NCBI RefSeq assembly: GCF_040581485.1
Contig: NC_090132.1
Span: forward strand, 25,121,911 to 25,185,910
Origin: Linepithema humile
Lineage: Eukaryota > Arthropoda > Insecta > Hymenoptera > Formicidae
Length of the DNA stretch: 64,000 bases
Direction of reading: 5' to 3'
The notes beneath the pieces were generated by a model. It saw nothing but the letters and a program-made list of their open reading frames with translations, was not told the origin of the DNA and made no database searches. Shown one piece after another: positions 49,508 to 63,963 of the stretch. The position numbers were made by a program, and so were the translations under genes. The first letter of the stretch is position 1. The number at the start of each line of letters is the position of its first letter.

Positions 49508-52500
49508 AGTTCTGGAAAAAGGGGAATTTTTAAATAAAAAAAATTATAAAATTACATAACAACAGTTGCAATCTAAGATAAAAATATTAGAATTATTATT
49601 TTTAGAAATATTATCAGTATCGGATTTTACGTATGCAAAGATTTTTAAAATTTTATTTTACTAAAAAAATTATCTTATTATTAATTAATATATTATTTCA
49701 AAAACTTTGACGAACGTAATTAGTGGCAGCGAATTTTTAATAGGCATATTCTCGGTAAAAGTCGATAGTTGTGAATTACCGCTATTTCAGCGGAACGAAT
49801 GCATGAGATTTTTAGCGTGTTACAACGAAGAGAAGAAAGGATGCGCTTCGCGCACGTAATCAGCGATTGTCTAGATGCTGTTCGACGCTCTTACGTGCGC
49901 TTCTTTGCTGTTACTCGTTGCGGTAAAACGATGTAAGTGGAACGGGACGAGAGAACGCCTCCCCGAAGGCAATTTCGCCGGAGTCATTCGCTAATTTTCG
50001 CGGCGACTTTATTGAGCGGTTCGATTTGACAGCTGCAAGCGATCGAAGAGATAAATCGAGGACTGACGATGCGTGTCGTGATGCGTCACACACATCGGAC
50101 TGGCAGTGTAACACTTTCTTCGGTCAAGGTGAGGCACTAACTATAAACGCGCGGGAATAATCCCAATGAGAATTTCTTTAATTAATCTGATTCAAATAAT
50201 GTCCTATTTCCAACTAAAAACATTATAAATTTGTTTCACCGACTCTCTCTTTCTCTTTGTTTTTCTTGGCATATTTTTAAAGAATTCTATTATAACATTG
50301 ATAATAAAGCTACGATATAGAAAGAAAATTCACAGAAAAATACACATAAAATTTACATAAAATTGTGTAAATAGAAATCGAAGTCGTCAAAATAATTTTA
50401 GCTAGATTTTACAATGCCAAAATAATTTTGTCAAAAATAGCAGACAAATTAATGTTTTCCATGTTGCTTTAATGAAGTATAATGATTTGCTTAGGAAGGC
50501 AAAGTTCGGTACATTGAAAGTACTTGTGCAAACCGATTCCGTGGATAACGCGACCCCAAAACGGAAGGGAAAAGCCGTTCCGAGAGAGAGTGACGAACCG
50601 TTCGAGCAAACAAGCCACGCGCATCCTGGTCCGCACTTCAAGGAGAGAGAGTATTTGGGTCCATGTCCGAAGTTACCCGGCTGCGTCTGAGAGTGCGTGT
50701 GATTGCTTCGTCACGTTAGAGAACGTAAGATATACTTTTCTGCCTTTCCGCTCGATGAATGCTTCATATTTAATAGAGGAAGCTGATCTCCTTTTTAGTT
50801 CGACAATTTTCTCTTCGTTCAATTTCTCTAAATCTTACGAGCAATTAGTTTCCTCAGCCAATTACTTTGCGATCTTCTTAGCGATATACAACATGCAATA
50901 TATATATATATATATTGTATATATATATTATGTATATATGCAATTTTACATATCTTTCATCTCTGTTTCGTCATTTGATTGGAGTATTTAATATTGCTTA
51001 TATCATCGCGAGAAAAGAAACATTTTTACAAAGCTATTAATGATTTAGATAAAAATGTATTTAGAAATTTATGTCAAAATTTGAATCTAGAACGGAAAAC
51101 TATATTTATAAATGGACATATACAAATTTTTCGTGAACTGCTTGCATACCGATGGAAATCTTATATAGTAACGGTAAGATAAGAAATTTTATTAGCACAG
51201 ATTCCACAAGTTGTCCAGCTTTTTGAATACAGTTCGAATGAGAGTGCAGCTATGTATGTAGGCAAAGCGTGACAATTAAAAGCTGTCTCCCGCACAATTA
51301 TTTATTAAATGAGCCAAGTTATTATAGCACATGTACGTGCAAAACTTTCGGCCAACTAGTTCAGTTCTACTAACCAACTATTTCTAGGCTTTATTTCTAA
51401 ATTTATTTGACAATTACCTAGAAAACAGAAATGTTTAAAAGACGCTGCCAAGAGTAACAAATCGTTCTCTAACATATAAACGAATTTTTTAGATACTAAC
51501 AACCAATGTATACTTTATATACCCTTTAAAGAAAACTTTTTAAGGTCACTTTATATTAATTTTAATTTTATAAAGTTGACTCAAATAATGATGTTAAAGT
51601 ATTATCTTCTGTGCGAGCATTCCTCCGGTAATTGACTGCTGATGCAAATCATTCTTTGATTGTATGCACGGTTCCTGTTCTATTAATTGTTTCGCGGCTT
51701 TCTAAAACCGTTAATTCCATTGGAAATTCGGTACTCGAATGAAATTCAATAGTGCACTATCCACTTGAATTATTGACCTCAAATTCGGTCGTTCTTGTGA
51801 AACATGTCACGCAGGTGTTCGCCTTTATTTGGCCTACTTTCAAATCCAAATATTCGATAACATAAAAAACAATTAATTGTGCAAAATGTGATCAAAATTA
51901 ATCACATATTTTTTTCACATGTTCCCGCATGATATAAACAATTTCTAAAATGCATAAAATTTTTAATTAACAATTTCTCAGTTAAAATTTAATATCTGTT
52001 TAATTTTTTATGTAATTTATCTCATTATTTTAATTTATTTACGTCACTTGGAGTTCAATGAGAAGAATATTACTAACAACAGAATTTTACTCGCGCAGTA
52101 TAATTAATTACTGTTTCTAAATTAAGCACTAATTTTCTTGGTTTCTTTGCTTTAGTTTCAAATGATTATTAATTCCAGATTTATCATTAGAAAGATACAG
52201 TTACTTTGCTTGGCACGTTTTCCACACACTTCATTTTGCATTGATGATATACCACTGTCGCGATTAATTAACACTTTACGCTATTAATTAAGAGTTACAA
52301 CTAATTAAGACCTCGAATCTTCTCCGATGCGACTTGAATATTCCGGATTACGATCGTGAAACATAAATTTTGATTTATGAACTTCATATGATATGCATCT
52401 TCAATTTTCCACTGAAACACCGGTGCGAATTTTTGCAACGTATAAAACAGGATGTATCAAGCACTTGCCAATTATCGAGTATCAGAACGTATGATAAATG

Positions 52501-55500
52501 AGACACATAAATATTCAACTTGTTTTAGCATCTTTCCTTTAGCATCTTTATCTAAAATATGTGTCCGACAAATTCGACTTTTACCCAAGACGATATTAAT
52601 ATACCGCGTATTACTCACACTGGTGATTTCGAACCGACGATGCGATTAGCCGACGTGCTATCGATCAGCACGCCGATCGTTGAACTTGATCCGATACCAC
52701 CCGTGCGGACGAAACGCTCGTGTGTTTCTTTGATCGCGACAGCGCGCGCGAGAAGACAACGAGTCCCATCGGTCGGTGCGGCACCAGGAGCACTGAAACG
52801 TCGGGACGAACCAACAGGGAAAGGCACTCACTCCGGAGTGAACTCCCTACCTTGACACCTCTTCGCCATCGGTGGTTGCCGGTTTACCTCATACTTCACC
52901 TGGCAACTCGCCCGAGCTCCCCTTTCGTTTCGCGAAAGGACCGGTTGCATTGTATTGGAACGAAGCAATCGGTGACGAGTCGTCGGTCATCCAATGGTAT
53001 TTGACCTATCTGGTCTTTTGAAGGTCAACCGGTTAATCGGTAATCCCGGAAAAGGAGAATCGAGAGGTGCAAAGGAATCTGTGTGGGAGGAAAACCTTTT
53101 AAATATGTAAATGATTAGCATAGACGAAGGTCACCTTTGTATTCTTCCTCTTTCAGCAAGAGTTCCTTTCTCGAAAAAAATGGATAAAAACGGAGAGAGA
53201 ATGTCAGAGAACATTATTCTGATAGTTTTAGAATTTTTTCGCGTAATCGAGTGATATTAATTGTTCGGCAATAGTAAAAAATTAATTAAAATTAATTTTT
53301 TTGCGGTTTAAAATTGTTAAATTTGTTAAAATTTAGCTCACTTTTGTAGGAATCTAAATTCAATTTTTCTTAATTTTTAAAATTTAATTGTACCAAATGT
53401 ACAACCTTTTATTTATTATCGCAATCATCAAAATTGCATAATGAAACGAGTAAAAGCGGAATGGAGTTCAGTTATTCAACATCTGGTATCTTCATTGATA
53501 TAAATTTATCCGAACTGAGCAACCTGCTCTTCGCGATTATGGTTCTCCGAGTCGATCGGGCGTAACTGGTATCGTATCTTGAGTTCGCCCCGTCTAGAGC
53601 TGGTTGAGCGCAGTGTGTCGTGAGATCCGGTCACCTGCGCCGGGGTCACGAAGCGCACGATTATTGTAGGGGGACAAACCGCGTACAAATTGTTTGTCGA
53701 AGGTCGCGAGTCGGTTAACGGTCTTTGGTAGCCAAAGACCTACTTAGGGGCGCGGAGCGCTAGCTCAATTCGCCTTTTCGACCCCCCCCTCTCGGGTCCA
53801 GGCGGATCCCAGACGATTTGTTTAGCCTCCATAAGCTCTGTGAACGGGGACAGATGCGATTCATCGTCGCTGATGGTGACACGCAGTCCTCAGACTGATG
53901 AGATTTTATAGTAGCGGAATAAGGTGCTAATAAGCGTAACGCGTTTAGATATTTCTAAATCATGATTTAGAAGTTGTCTAGATTCATAATTCTCTTAGAT
54001 TCCACCTGGAAAATTGTCCAGAACAACGTTGCATATTCTTCCATTTTAACTTAAGAAAGAAGACATTTTTAGGATTTAAATATCTACGAAGGTTTTTGGC
54101 ATTATAATATGAAGACGAAAATAGCGTATTGTACGAAGCAATTCTTACAGTTACAATGAATTTTCAGTTTAAAGTTCTTGGACTGAAGAATATAATTTTC
54201 TTATGTATTTCCTCTTCCAAAATTTATGTGGCTGCAAATTTTTTGATTCTTATTTCTTAATAATTTCTCCAAAGAGATTTTTCGACATTTTTACCGAGAG
54301 CAAGTCGAACCTGTTATTTAGAAGAACGAGTAGAAGAGATACTTTCTACATATTTATCTCAATGTTTGAGCTCTCAATTTCTATTCTCGAGCTTATTCCC
54401 GAGCCAGTACATTTTATCAAAGATAAATCGGCGTCTTCTTGCAAAGTAGCAGACGCATAACAGATAAAGACCTTTTGTTCTCCTTGTGCTCAAAGATAAT
54501 ATTATTCGGCTTCTTTATAGTGTGTGCCACACATATTAGATAAGCGATCAGCAAACCAGTTCTCGGCGTGCATCGCGATAAAAAGTCGCAGTTTCTTCTT
54601 CTTTCCTCGCCCGAGGACCGGCGTCTTACAGACGCGTAGAATTTTTTCCCGAAAAAATGCAACTAGGAAAGCTTGATTACGTAGTCAGACCGAGACGCAT
54701 TTGAAAGTTACTTCGGCATTATCGAAAGGCAACAGAAACAAAGCGATCCAGTTACCGTTCGTTATCGCACGATGTTCATCGTCCAGCCTCGATACAGCCC
54801 GGTGATCGTCCGATCCTACCGAGCATCGTACATAATGGGATACGGAATCGGCTCGCATTACCATCTTCGGTCAGTATCGCATTTAAATAAAAATGTGATC
54901 ACCCGGTTTTCTCGCGGCAAAATCGCTCAAAGCCGGACGACGATACTTCAACTTTGCACTAGCATCACGAATGTTTTTTAATCGACTCTTTGATATCGCG
55001 CTTAATATGAAATGTAATGATTCGACCCTGAATTTAATTTTTTCTGATGAATACTACCTTCGTTGTTGTTTCCAGATTATCTCCGGACAGTCGCACTTGA
55101 CAGATGTGTGATGCGTATCTATGCAAAGTATCGATGTTGAATCTGTCGTAAATAACATTATCGCATCGGCGAGTAAAGAGCTTGAGCTTTTCAGGATCAT
55201 GACCCCATGCATACCTATATATCCATCGTCATCGCTTCTCTATAAATACATCTTTATACGTCTAGCGACGAAGTAGAAGCGGCTTTCCAACGAAAGTCTC
55301 GTTTTCATCGTGACCGCGAAACTTATAATTGCGTGATACTCGATGCTACGTATTCATTATTCCACACATCTTCATCTCTCACCTTGTACTGCTAAACTCT
55401 CACAATTAATTCTAATTGATCGAAATTTGCTTCTAATTAAACGAAATTATAATCTTAATTAAAAAGAGATTCTTTTATTAGAATTGAATTAAATTCTGTT

Positions 55501-57937
55501 GGAATTAAATTGAAAATGAGTCCTATAATCGAAATCTAAATTGTTTCATTGAAATTAATCACGTACAAATCTCTCTCGTTAACATCTTTGGAAAGGAAAG
55601 CGTGAGAGACGTGTCTCCGTATTCATTGTGAAGGAAATACTGACGTGGGAGCATCGCGGATGATTAATTGCCGGTGCATCATTATACGCATTTGCGTTCG
55701 GTGCACGTGTACTCGCGCAACTTCTCGTAACTATATCAGACTGTTATGCAATAGTGTCGTACGGTTTCTCACTTATTCGACTTATCCGACTTTATAAATG
55801 CACGAAAGACCGGCCACAAGGTCGAGGTTTCAGTGATTATTTTGGGCGCTGAAAAAGTAGATCGCAGACTGCGCATTTTAGCTGTAGCTTTTTGCAATTT
55901 CTCTATTTCAAATGAGAGGAGAGTACGATCAGATTTTCTTCCGTGACGAGGAAAGCGAAACCGAAATGTAAATCTGAGGTTTACTTTTTATGCGCAATTT
56001 TTATTTGACGATTTACTCATTAAAGAAGATATTTTCCTTATGTTACTTTCCTGTATTGACGCATCTAATTGTGGCGATGGAATCTCTGTGTGGAATTTGC
56101 GGATATCTTGTACGTGGTTCGCAAGTTAATCACGCGATACGTAACGTAAATGCAAATTGAATATGACTTGTATAGATATGATATTGCCGTCTTTTTCTCG
56201 CGCATGTTTTACTAGGCTGCTTCAGTCTGATTACAGAGCATGGTTCAAGAAGTCGGACGGAAGAGTTGTAATAAAAAGTCACTCTTCGTATCGTAAACAA
56301 TCCTTGTAAAAAATAACATTTAACATGATTATAGTTTGCGCACACGCTCAACAACATATCGTCGCTTGTTGTAATGATAGTTTAAAATAGACAGGTATTT
56401 CTCAATGAGATATTACAGAACTACTTTGTGATTCGAACAACTTAATGATTCGAATTAATTAATAAGAAAACTGCAACTGATTCTGCAACGATAAAAGTAA
56501 ACTTCCTCATTTTTCTACTGAACTCCAATTATTCTTGTTATCTTAAATATTTTCTTTATCTTCGCGATATATTTCGATTGTTGAAAATGTGGTATTTTGC
56601 ACTTGGATTATTGTGCCAAAACACCGATAAATGTTTCGCTCACTGACCTATACTTTGTACTCATTCATTGCATTTATGCCAACAATTACCGCCGCATCTC
56701 CCCGCACATTCGGATGCAATGACAGCGTTCGGTGCATATGTACTTGCATATATTTACACTCATCCGGTGCATTCGCACTGTGCACTGTCGTTAAATCACA
56801 ACTGTTATTTCATTTGACGTTGAGAGTTTTGACGTCCGGAGTATTTCGCTATATATAAATGATATTTATTGATACCTTGATTATTAAATTATTTGAGATG
56901 AAATAATTTACTATATATCATTAGAAACGCATAAAATTACGGTAACGTGTTGTAATCTCGCAAATTTTTTAAATTATTTTATAGAATAGAATAAAAAATT
57001 CGGACTTTAATCGTTGACAATACGAAGCGAACGACTGACAATGAGTCGGTTGCGAAAAAACAAAAGAGCAAACATCGGTTACTTTTAGCGTCTGACAGAC
57101 TACCTGAACGTTAGCTATATATGCACTTTTATATATTTATGTATAATGATGTGTGTGCAATGTTCGACTATGCACTTTTGGTGATGGCAGTTTCCTAATA
57201 TTTGGACCGAACAAAATCTAAAATTATCTCGATCAAAAATGCGACCTCGTTCTATTAGCATGATAAAAATAATATTGTATTTGTATATATTGTGTATAAT
57301 GTATATTGTATATATTTGAATAATGTTTTTCAGAGCTCGTCGCTACTCCTACGCATTGAAACACAGAATTCATAGTGTGAGGCTGCCTTTCGTTATCGGA
57401 GCGGAATCTTTGGAAGCAACTTGAGTGTGACAGAGCTCTGAAAAACAAGAGCATTCTTGGATCGGACATCTTTCGGATGTTACATAACAGATCGTCTACG
57501 AAGATATCTCTCTGGTGCTTGGTCGAAATTACTGAAAAGTATATCGCTTGCGCAACCAAACCTAGCAACGGATTAATACGATTTCATGCATTCCGGACTG
57601 CAAATCGGAAGCTACGAGTATCCTATCAACCTGGCTGTTCGCGCCACATGAAATTTTTTTAATAACAAGGCACGAATAATGATATCATTAACTCAGTACG
57701 GAGTGTCATTCCTGCCGGTCACTTGACAACCAATGTACTGTCAGCGACGCGTGTATCTACGTAGTACACGTGCGTAATACACGTCCCCACGCGACACGAC
57801 GGACACGGCGCTACTGCGAGCGCCGCTGAGATTCGCGATTCGTTCCGTTCGAGTCAGTCGGTCGGTCCGCCAGGCAACAAAGGCGCCCGTGAGAAGCGCT
57901 CAGTCAACATTTGGACGCGGCGGTGAGCACCGTCGAA
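49508..57937. other. Intergenic region between the Gln-rich protein gene and the Patched-domain gene
   Basis: About 8.4 kb, mostly AT-rich. GC-richer pieces occur at 49.85-50.15, 50.53-50.70, 52.62-53.05, 53.5-53.9 and 57.7-57.94 kb. The first may hold a 5' UTR exon of the - strand gene and the last the promoter of the + strand gene. Small perfect hairpins occur at 53720-53740 (ggtctttgg/ccaaagacc, 3-nt loop) and as 14-bp arms at 57325-57338 and 57433-57446. Apart from one weak ORF (50472-50690) I see no supported gene. Confidence 0.5.
50472..50690 (+). CDS. Weak candidate small ORF or exon (72 codons)
   Basis: The frame from an ATG-region start to TGA encodes a charged, Pro-containing peptide (for example KFGTLKVLVQTDSVDN, PKRKGKAVPRESDEPFEQ) with balanced codon use and locally raised GC content. 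It looks more coding-like than its surroundings. No family was recognised. It could be an isolated small protein, a terminal exon (an AG acceptor-like site lies at about 50493) or a pseudogenic scrap. Confidence 0.25.
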   Translation: MKYNDLLRKAKFGTLKVLVQTDSVDNATPKRKGKAVPRESDEPFEQTSHAHPGPHFKEREYLGPCPKLPGCV

Positions 57938-60900
57938 ATGGAGGCTCGCCGTGTCAGCCGACCGACGGCCGTCACAACGGTGGCCGACGAAGAGCGTGGT
58001 GTACCCGGCGTCACGTGGAGCCGCTGCAAAGAACTGCTGCTCGACTTTCACTTCAACGTCGACCGGATATTCTATCGGTGAGTGTGCGACGTGTGTACCA
58101 CGGGGGGAAAACCCCCCCGGAAACCCGGGCGTGCATGTACGTATGAAACGCATACCGAAGGGAAGGGGTCCCCTTGCAACCCTATCGCTCGATTCCCGAC
58201 CTGTCGCTCGATTTCCGCCATCGGAGAATGCATTGTTTATTAGGTACTCACACCGCATTGCTTTTCGCTCGCCGCGTTTATTTGCGGCGCTTCGGAAAGT
58301 CTGTCTCTACTCAGTTTCGGTTTGGTATCTCTTCTCGCAACTTTAATATTCTCTTTCCTCTGAAAATTTCAATGTCAATGCCTATTCGACTTATTCCGAT
58401 CTGGAATCCATGTTTATTTATTCTGTTTTGAGTTTAGAAGGTGTAATAAACGCAGCCGAAAAAAGCGAGCTTGAAACAAATACAGTTGAATTCATTGGTG
58501 CGTAGTAATGCACGCTAAGTGTGCTCGGTTGTATCTTTATGCATCTTCTGTTGGAATGATGACTGCTTTCAAGCGGATGCGCATCCGTTTCATTCTAACA
58601 TTTAGAACACGATTTTCATAATGAAATCTAGAAAATACAACTGAAGTAAAGTGAAAGCGAGTAGATATTTTTTTAATTGCATTCTTAATAATAAAATAAA
58701 CATTCTTAATTAATAGATAGTTTTACAAATAAATTTTACAGCAAAAAATTTCTATCACACCTTTAAGATTGGAAAAGCGTTTGACGTCGAAAGTACAAAA
58801 CTTGAAAGCAAAAACCTACTCCAAGTCGTTAGAGAAATTCATGAATGATGATGCCAGATCAGATAGATCATCCAGATAAGCTCGGAATATCTTACTTGTA
58901 CTCGTAATTCTATAGTTATAAAGCAGACAAATCTTTAATTTTTATATTACACGTTATTTTATTACGTTATTTTATTACATTATTTAAGTATTATTTAATA
59001 TATTCTTTTCGAGAAAAGAAAATTAATTAAATCTCATAATATAAACATTAATTTGAAACAATATTCCATTCCATTCCATTCATGAATTATCAATATTCAA
59101 TATCCATTTGGATATCAATATCAATATCTACTATCTTTTTTTGCTTACATTACGTTAATGAAAAGTACATTTCATTTCGTCTATCATTGATTTTCGCAAC
59201 ATTAAGTGTCGCGAGACAGGTGAAACTCACGATTAAAGGGACCTTCCGAGGAGATTTAAAGGGACTTTGAGTAAGTCGAAGATCGCACTTCTATTTCTTC
59301 CACGACGATCTTTTTAATTCTCTGCACAGTTTGTGTTTACAAGATCATTATTATACTTCACTATGTGAAGCAAACATCAATAAACAATTTTTTTTGTTAA
59401 ATGCGAAAATTAATGATAAACGAAATGAACATCGAGAATCCATTATGTTTCTAATTGCTCATTGCGGTGTTCCATTATGTATGCATCAAATGTCATAAGT
59501 CATCTTGATACGTGAAATATAGGGAAGGTCCTATTTTTGCTACTGAAAGCAAGAGATAATATACTGTAGATGTTGTAAATATTGCGAATATACATTACAG
59601 ATAATGCTATTATCGGAGCGAACGATATTGCACGCATGATTATTTGGTGCTTCGGTAAACATTCACCTGGTGGTGCACCTGCTGTTATCGATCTCTAAGA
59701 TAGCTACGATTTAGAATTCTTATCATTATCAATTTGGAAGAATTAAAAAAAAATAAAGAAAATCATCTCTGAGTCCATCAAAGTATCCGTTTTGAAAATA
59801 TTTTCTGCAGTATATTTATTTTGGTAAAATTGTATATTAATAATTATAATTATACTATATGTTTTCATTTGCAACGATATATAATTCTTTTTATTTATTT
59901 TTATATATCTGATTCTATTTACAAATCAGGACCAAAGAAGTTATTCTAATTTTATATCGTATTCAATATGTCAAAATAATGAGATTATTAGACTCGAGCA
60001 ATTTTTTCGTATTCTCATAAATCTGTTTCTGGAACACACACTGAGATAATCAAGCTCAAATAAGAGAAAAAAAAAAAAAAAAAAAGATGACATAATCACG
60101 TATATTAACTATTACTGGGTTAACACGGGTTTCAGCCAATTTTCGTGATCGCAACATCACAGCCAGATCATCGCGCTTGATTCACAATTCTTGATGCTTC
60201 ATTGCCAATTAAGCAAATTCCTCAGAAATAATATTTTGTTGAGTAATTATATTAAGAATATCGTGCTGGTTCAGCAAACTTTTGAACAATTTTTTTTCAC
60301 TGGATGATAACTTTGTTCTGATGCTGATAATTTTTTAAGTTTTTGAACAAAAATTATCAAGTAGTACAGTTGTATAAAGTTATGTATGTAAATTTTTTAA
60401 ATGTTCAGCAATTAAAAAAAAAGTGACATTAAATGACCTTAAAATTTTGCAAGTGCATAAAAAATAATTTTGTGGAAACTTAGATTTTACTATCCTCAAA
60501 ATTTATTTTTATATTCTAAATTTAATTTGCGTTTCGATATTTTTAAATGTCTTTTTCATTTGTTGAAGATATACTGCAGCATCATTATTCTTAACAAGTG
60601 TCCTGAATGTAAATATAAACTGCACTTTCTAATAATCTATCATTAAGATTCGTCCTCTTTGATATTTTGCTTTTACTTCGTCATTATTAATACGTCATCT
60701 CCTTTCAATCTTTATAGCGTGTCCCGGAACTATGGAAACCGTTAATTTTTGATGTACATTGTATTACATAATGTCTTGAGATCTTGTGCGTTCTTAAGAT
60801 TGTCTTCGCGTGTCTGAGAATGTCGGAGATTTGCTTTATAAGGCAGCGCAAAACAATCTTAAAAGCTTTATTGATGCATGCGGAGGTGCATGTCTGCTTT

Positions 60901-63900
60901 GTCCTTAATTAGCTATTAATTGGTAACTTAAGTGGCCTAGATAACAGTAGACTTGATTAAAAAGAAGTTGTATTTCATCTTAATCGATAAATATGAATCG
61001 TGCAATCAAGGTTATCTTATAAAAAATGCATTTAATTAGTATTTAGAAGTAAATTTTTAAATATCTGCACATTGCACATGTAAGTAAAAAAGTAAGTAAG
61101 TAAACAAGACGTTAATTTAAAAAATTCGATTTTTTTATAACGCTGATAGTAATATAATTATGACGTGAAAAATTAAATCAGCTGAGTTGTGAAAATTAAT
61201 AACATGAATGATCGATATGCATGCATTTTTATTTTCTGATGCAATGAATACGGAATAACTTAACGATATAAATAAAATTAACTACGCTGTGCAACTTTGC
61301 GTAATATCAAGTATTATTATCATTTACTTATATTTATTTTATAATCATACCTTATATATTTCTATTTTGAGATTCTCGTACAAAAACTGCAAAAATAAAT
61401 CGATACAAAGCTATCTGAATATTTATGTGAAAAAAATTATTAGAAATATAATATATATCATAAATGTGTGTGTTGCATAACTTATAGGTAAATGTTGAAT
61501 TGTTAAACATATATAAGATATTTTTATATAAATATGTAATCTTTTCTGAATATTGAAGAAAAAATAGATTATGAATTCAGAAACAAATGAACAGAAACGC
61601 GCGTTATTGTAAAAAGTTTTAGTAGACATGAAAAATAAAAGCCATTATTTGAAACGTATTGCTAAGATGAAATTGTACAAGATCATCAATTCTGACGACA
61701 TCTTCATCTTCTCTTTTGTCTTCTTCAATTCGAAGATCATTGCCCTCGACGTTAGTTAACTTATTGATTACTGTCTCACGATTACAGATTGAATTTATAT
61801 GATTTAATACATAAAGTGTTCGGCTGGCATCGAATCGAATTTTAATAATAGATTTTTTGATGAACTCGAAATCAATGCTTCACTGAGTTTATTTGTACTT
61901 CTATCGATTTTGTGTTACATTTATCATTTCTTATTTTTAAAATTGCGTTATATTTTTATTAAATGTTTTCTATTTTCGTTTTTTGTTTTTTATGTTTGTG
62001 CATTCCTTAGGATCGGATATAGTATAGCCACGAAACCATGGATTTGGCTGACGACATGCGTGTGCCTAAATCTCGTCTGTGGTTTCGGATTGTTGCTCTG
62101 GAGGGAGGAGGTCGACGATATCGAACTTTTCATGCCTGTCGGTTCTATATTTCGCAAGGATGCCGCCTGGGTGAAGGAGCACTTCCGAGACGATCTCCGA
62201 CACGAAAGTATCCTCATCACTGCCCCCAATGTGCTGGACCCTAAAGTGCTGCGATCGGTACATAAGCGATCATGAATTATACGTGTATCAACGAAGGTTC
62301 TTTTTCACATTAATCACACGATTTTTCTCGCGATAGTCAAGCTAATTATTCATCACATTTGTTTAAAATTTTCTCGGCAAATCACAATTCTTAATTCTTT
62401 AATTTTCAAGATCAATCACTGATTGTCGAGCATCATTCTTATACATTTTTTCCATTTAAATAAAATTAACTATATATGTACATTATATTGAACGAATGAT
62501 TTAATTAATTCTATTGCTCATGACTGTTACTGATTTTTATAATATTTGTGTAATTAATCATTTCGATCTGGTGAAGAAGCACGTTATAAATAGTTTGTTT
62601 GAATAATGATTACATTATAATGATCGATAATTAATTACAGATAAGAGACATTGAAAAAGATGTAAAGAGTATAGTGGTGAATAATAATTCCTGGGAAGAT
62701 GTGTGTGCAGGGTAAATATTTTTTCTATATACGTGAAAATATCTGATCATTATTTTATATAAATTTATTGAAATGTTTGCGACATATTACAGACATTTCA
62801 CATGGTTCCAAGAAAATGACAAGTGGGAAACGATGAATAAAACCGAGTTTCCCGAGGAATATCTACCACTTATAAATGATACAATGATGAAGGAACCTTG
62901 TGTCCAAAAATCGCTTCTAAAACTATGGCAGAAAGACGGTGGAAAGGATATTGATAACTTGACAAAATTAGAGATACTAGAGGACATAACTGCAACTATG
63001 CAACATACGTGAGTATCTGAAATTTTGTATAACGAAATCAATGTAATCAAGTCGCTCAAAATAAAGTAAAATTTAATATAATTTGTAGCATAATATATTT
63101 TAGTTTTTATAAGAAATAAGATTTGATGAAAAAATGAGCTTTCTAATATATTTTTGAATAAAATAGTTAAACAAATTTTTTTTTAAAGATTTTATTTCTG
63201 CAGTATGCAATTACGCGATAAACATTGCGTTCAATTGTACGCTTCATTAATTTTATTATTATTACCTTTTTTAACTTTTTTTTTTCTCAATTAAACATCA
63301 CACGAGGTTAAGATAAAATGAAACGTTACATTAATTGATGTATCTTTTTATTCCTCTTTTTTACATATCAGTTTGTTCTACGCAGAAATGCTAAAAATAT
63401 ACTTTCCGACATTGCACCGTTGCTGGCGGGCGTCGAGTACGAGGAGAATGGACAGGTGAGGAGTGCGAAAGCGACGATTTTGTACTGGGTGCTGAAGAAG
63501 TCCAATCCGCACTCGCCGGAATGGGAAGTGGAATTCATCAATAGGGTACTACATTCGAATCGCACTCTTCCGACGGGTATGGAGATCTATGCGGTCACGT
63601 TACGTAGTTACGACGATATGTTGCACGAGGTGGTCAATAGCAATATGACCGTGCTTTTCTGTGGCATGTCGCTGATCTCGATCTACGTGATCGTGATGAT
63701 CAGTCGTTGCAACGCGATGCAACAGCGGATATATCTGTCCCTGATGGGGATCTGCGTGGTCGGCCAGGCTCTTCTGTCGTCCTACGGGCTGTGCTTCTAC
63801 ATGGGATTTATGTACGGGCCGGTGCATGCGATCCTACCATTCCTGCTACTCGGCATTGGTGTCGACGACATGTTCGTCATTATGCAGAGCCTCGAGACCA

Positions 63901-63963
63901 TGTCTGAGACGGACAAGACTCTAGACATTCCTGCTCGCATCGCGAAGTCCATTCAAATGTCAG
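57938..63963 (+). CDS. Patched-domain (PTCHD/Ptr-like) RND-family membrane protein, 5' part
   Basis: Five exons (57938-58077, 62011-62257, 62641-62711, 62793-63008, 63386-63963) give the first 417 residues; the gene runs off the right edge. The order is a short cytosolic N-terminus, TM1 (about 55-76, WIWLTTCVCLNLVCGFGLLLW), and a large extracellular loop with typical family words (ELFMPVGS, HESILITAPNVLDP). Then come TM2 (about 312-331), TM3 (341-362) and TM4 (372-392), carrying the RND motif GIGVDD before MFVIMQ; TM2 onward is the start of the sterol-sensing-type domain. Members are Patched/Dispatched/NPC1 relatives, and Drosophila Ptr is the model; substrates are mostly unknown. The last exon is ended at 63963 (donor gtgcga) because the family continues GVS(I/V)T after MSG, whereas read-through here gives unrelated residues. 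In exon 5 the acceptor ending 63385 is the one that keeps frame. Intron 1 is about 3.9 kb. Confidence 0.92.
58078..62010 (+). other. First intron of the Patched-domain gene
   Basis: The intron runs from gtgagt at 58078 to cattccttag at 62010 and is AT-rich. It includes a short TTCCA repeat (about 59066-59085), an A-rich run of about 20 nt (60066-60086) and no supported gene. A long first intron after a short first coding exon commonly carries enhancers; none is identified here. Confidence 0.7.

Noticed and set aside
63363..63385. Upstream acceptor (catatcag) for exon 5 of the Patched-domain gene
   Set aside because: Using it would shift the frame; the acceptor ending at 63385 keeps the conserved reading frame.
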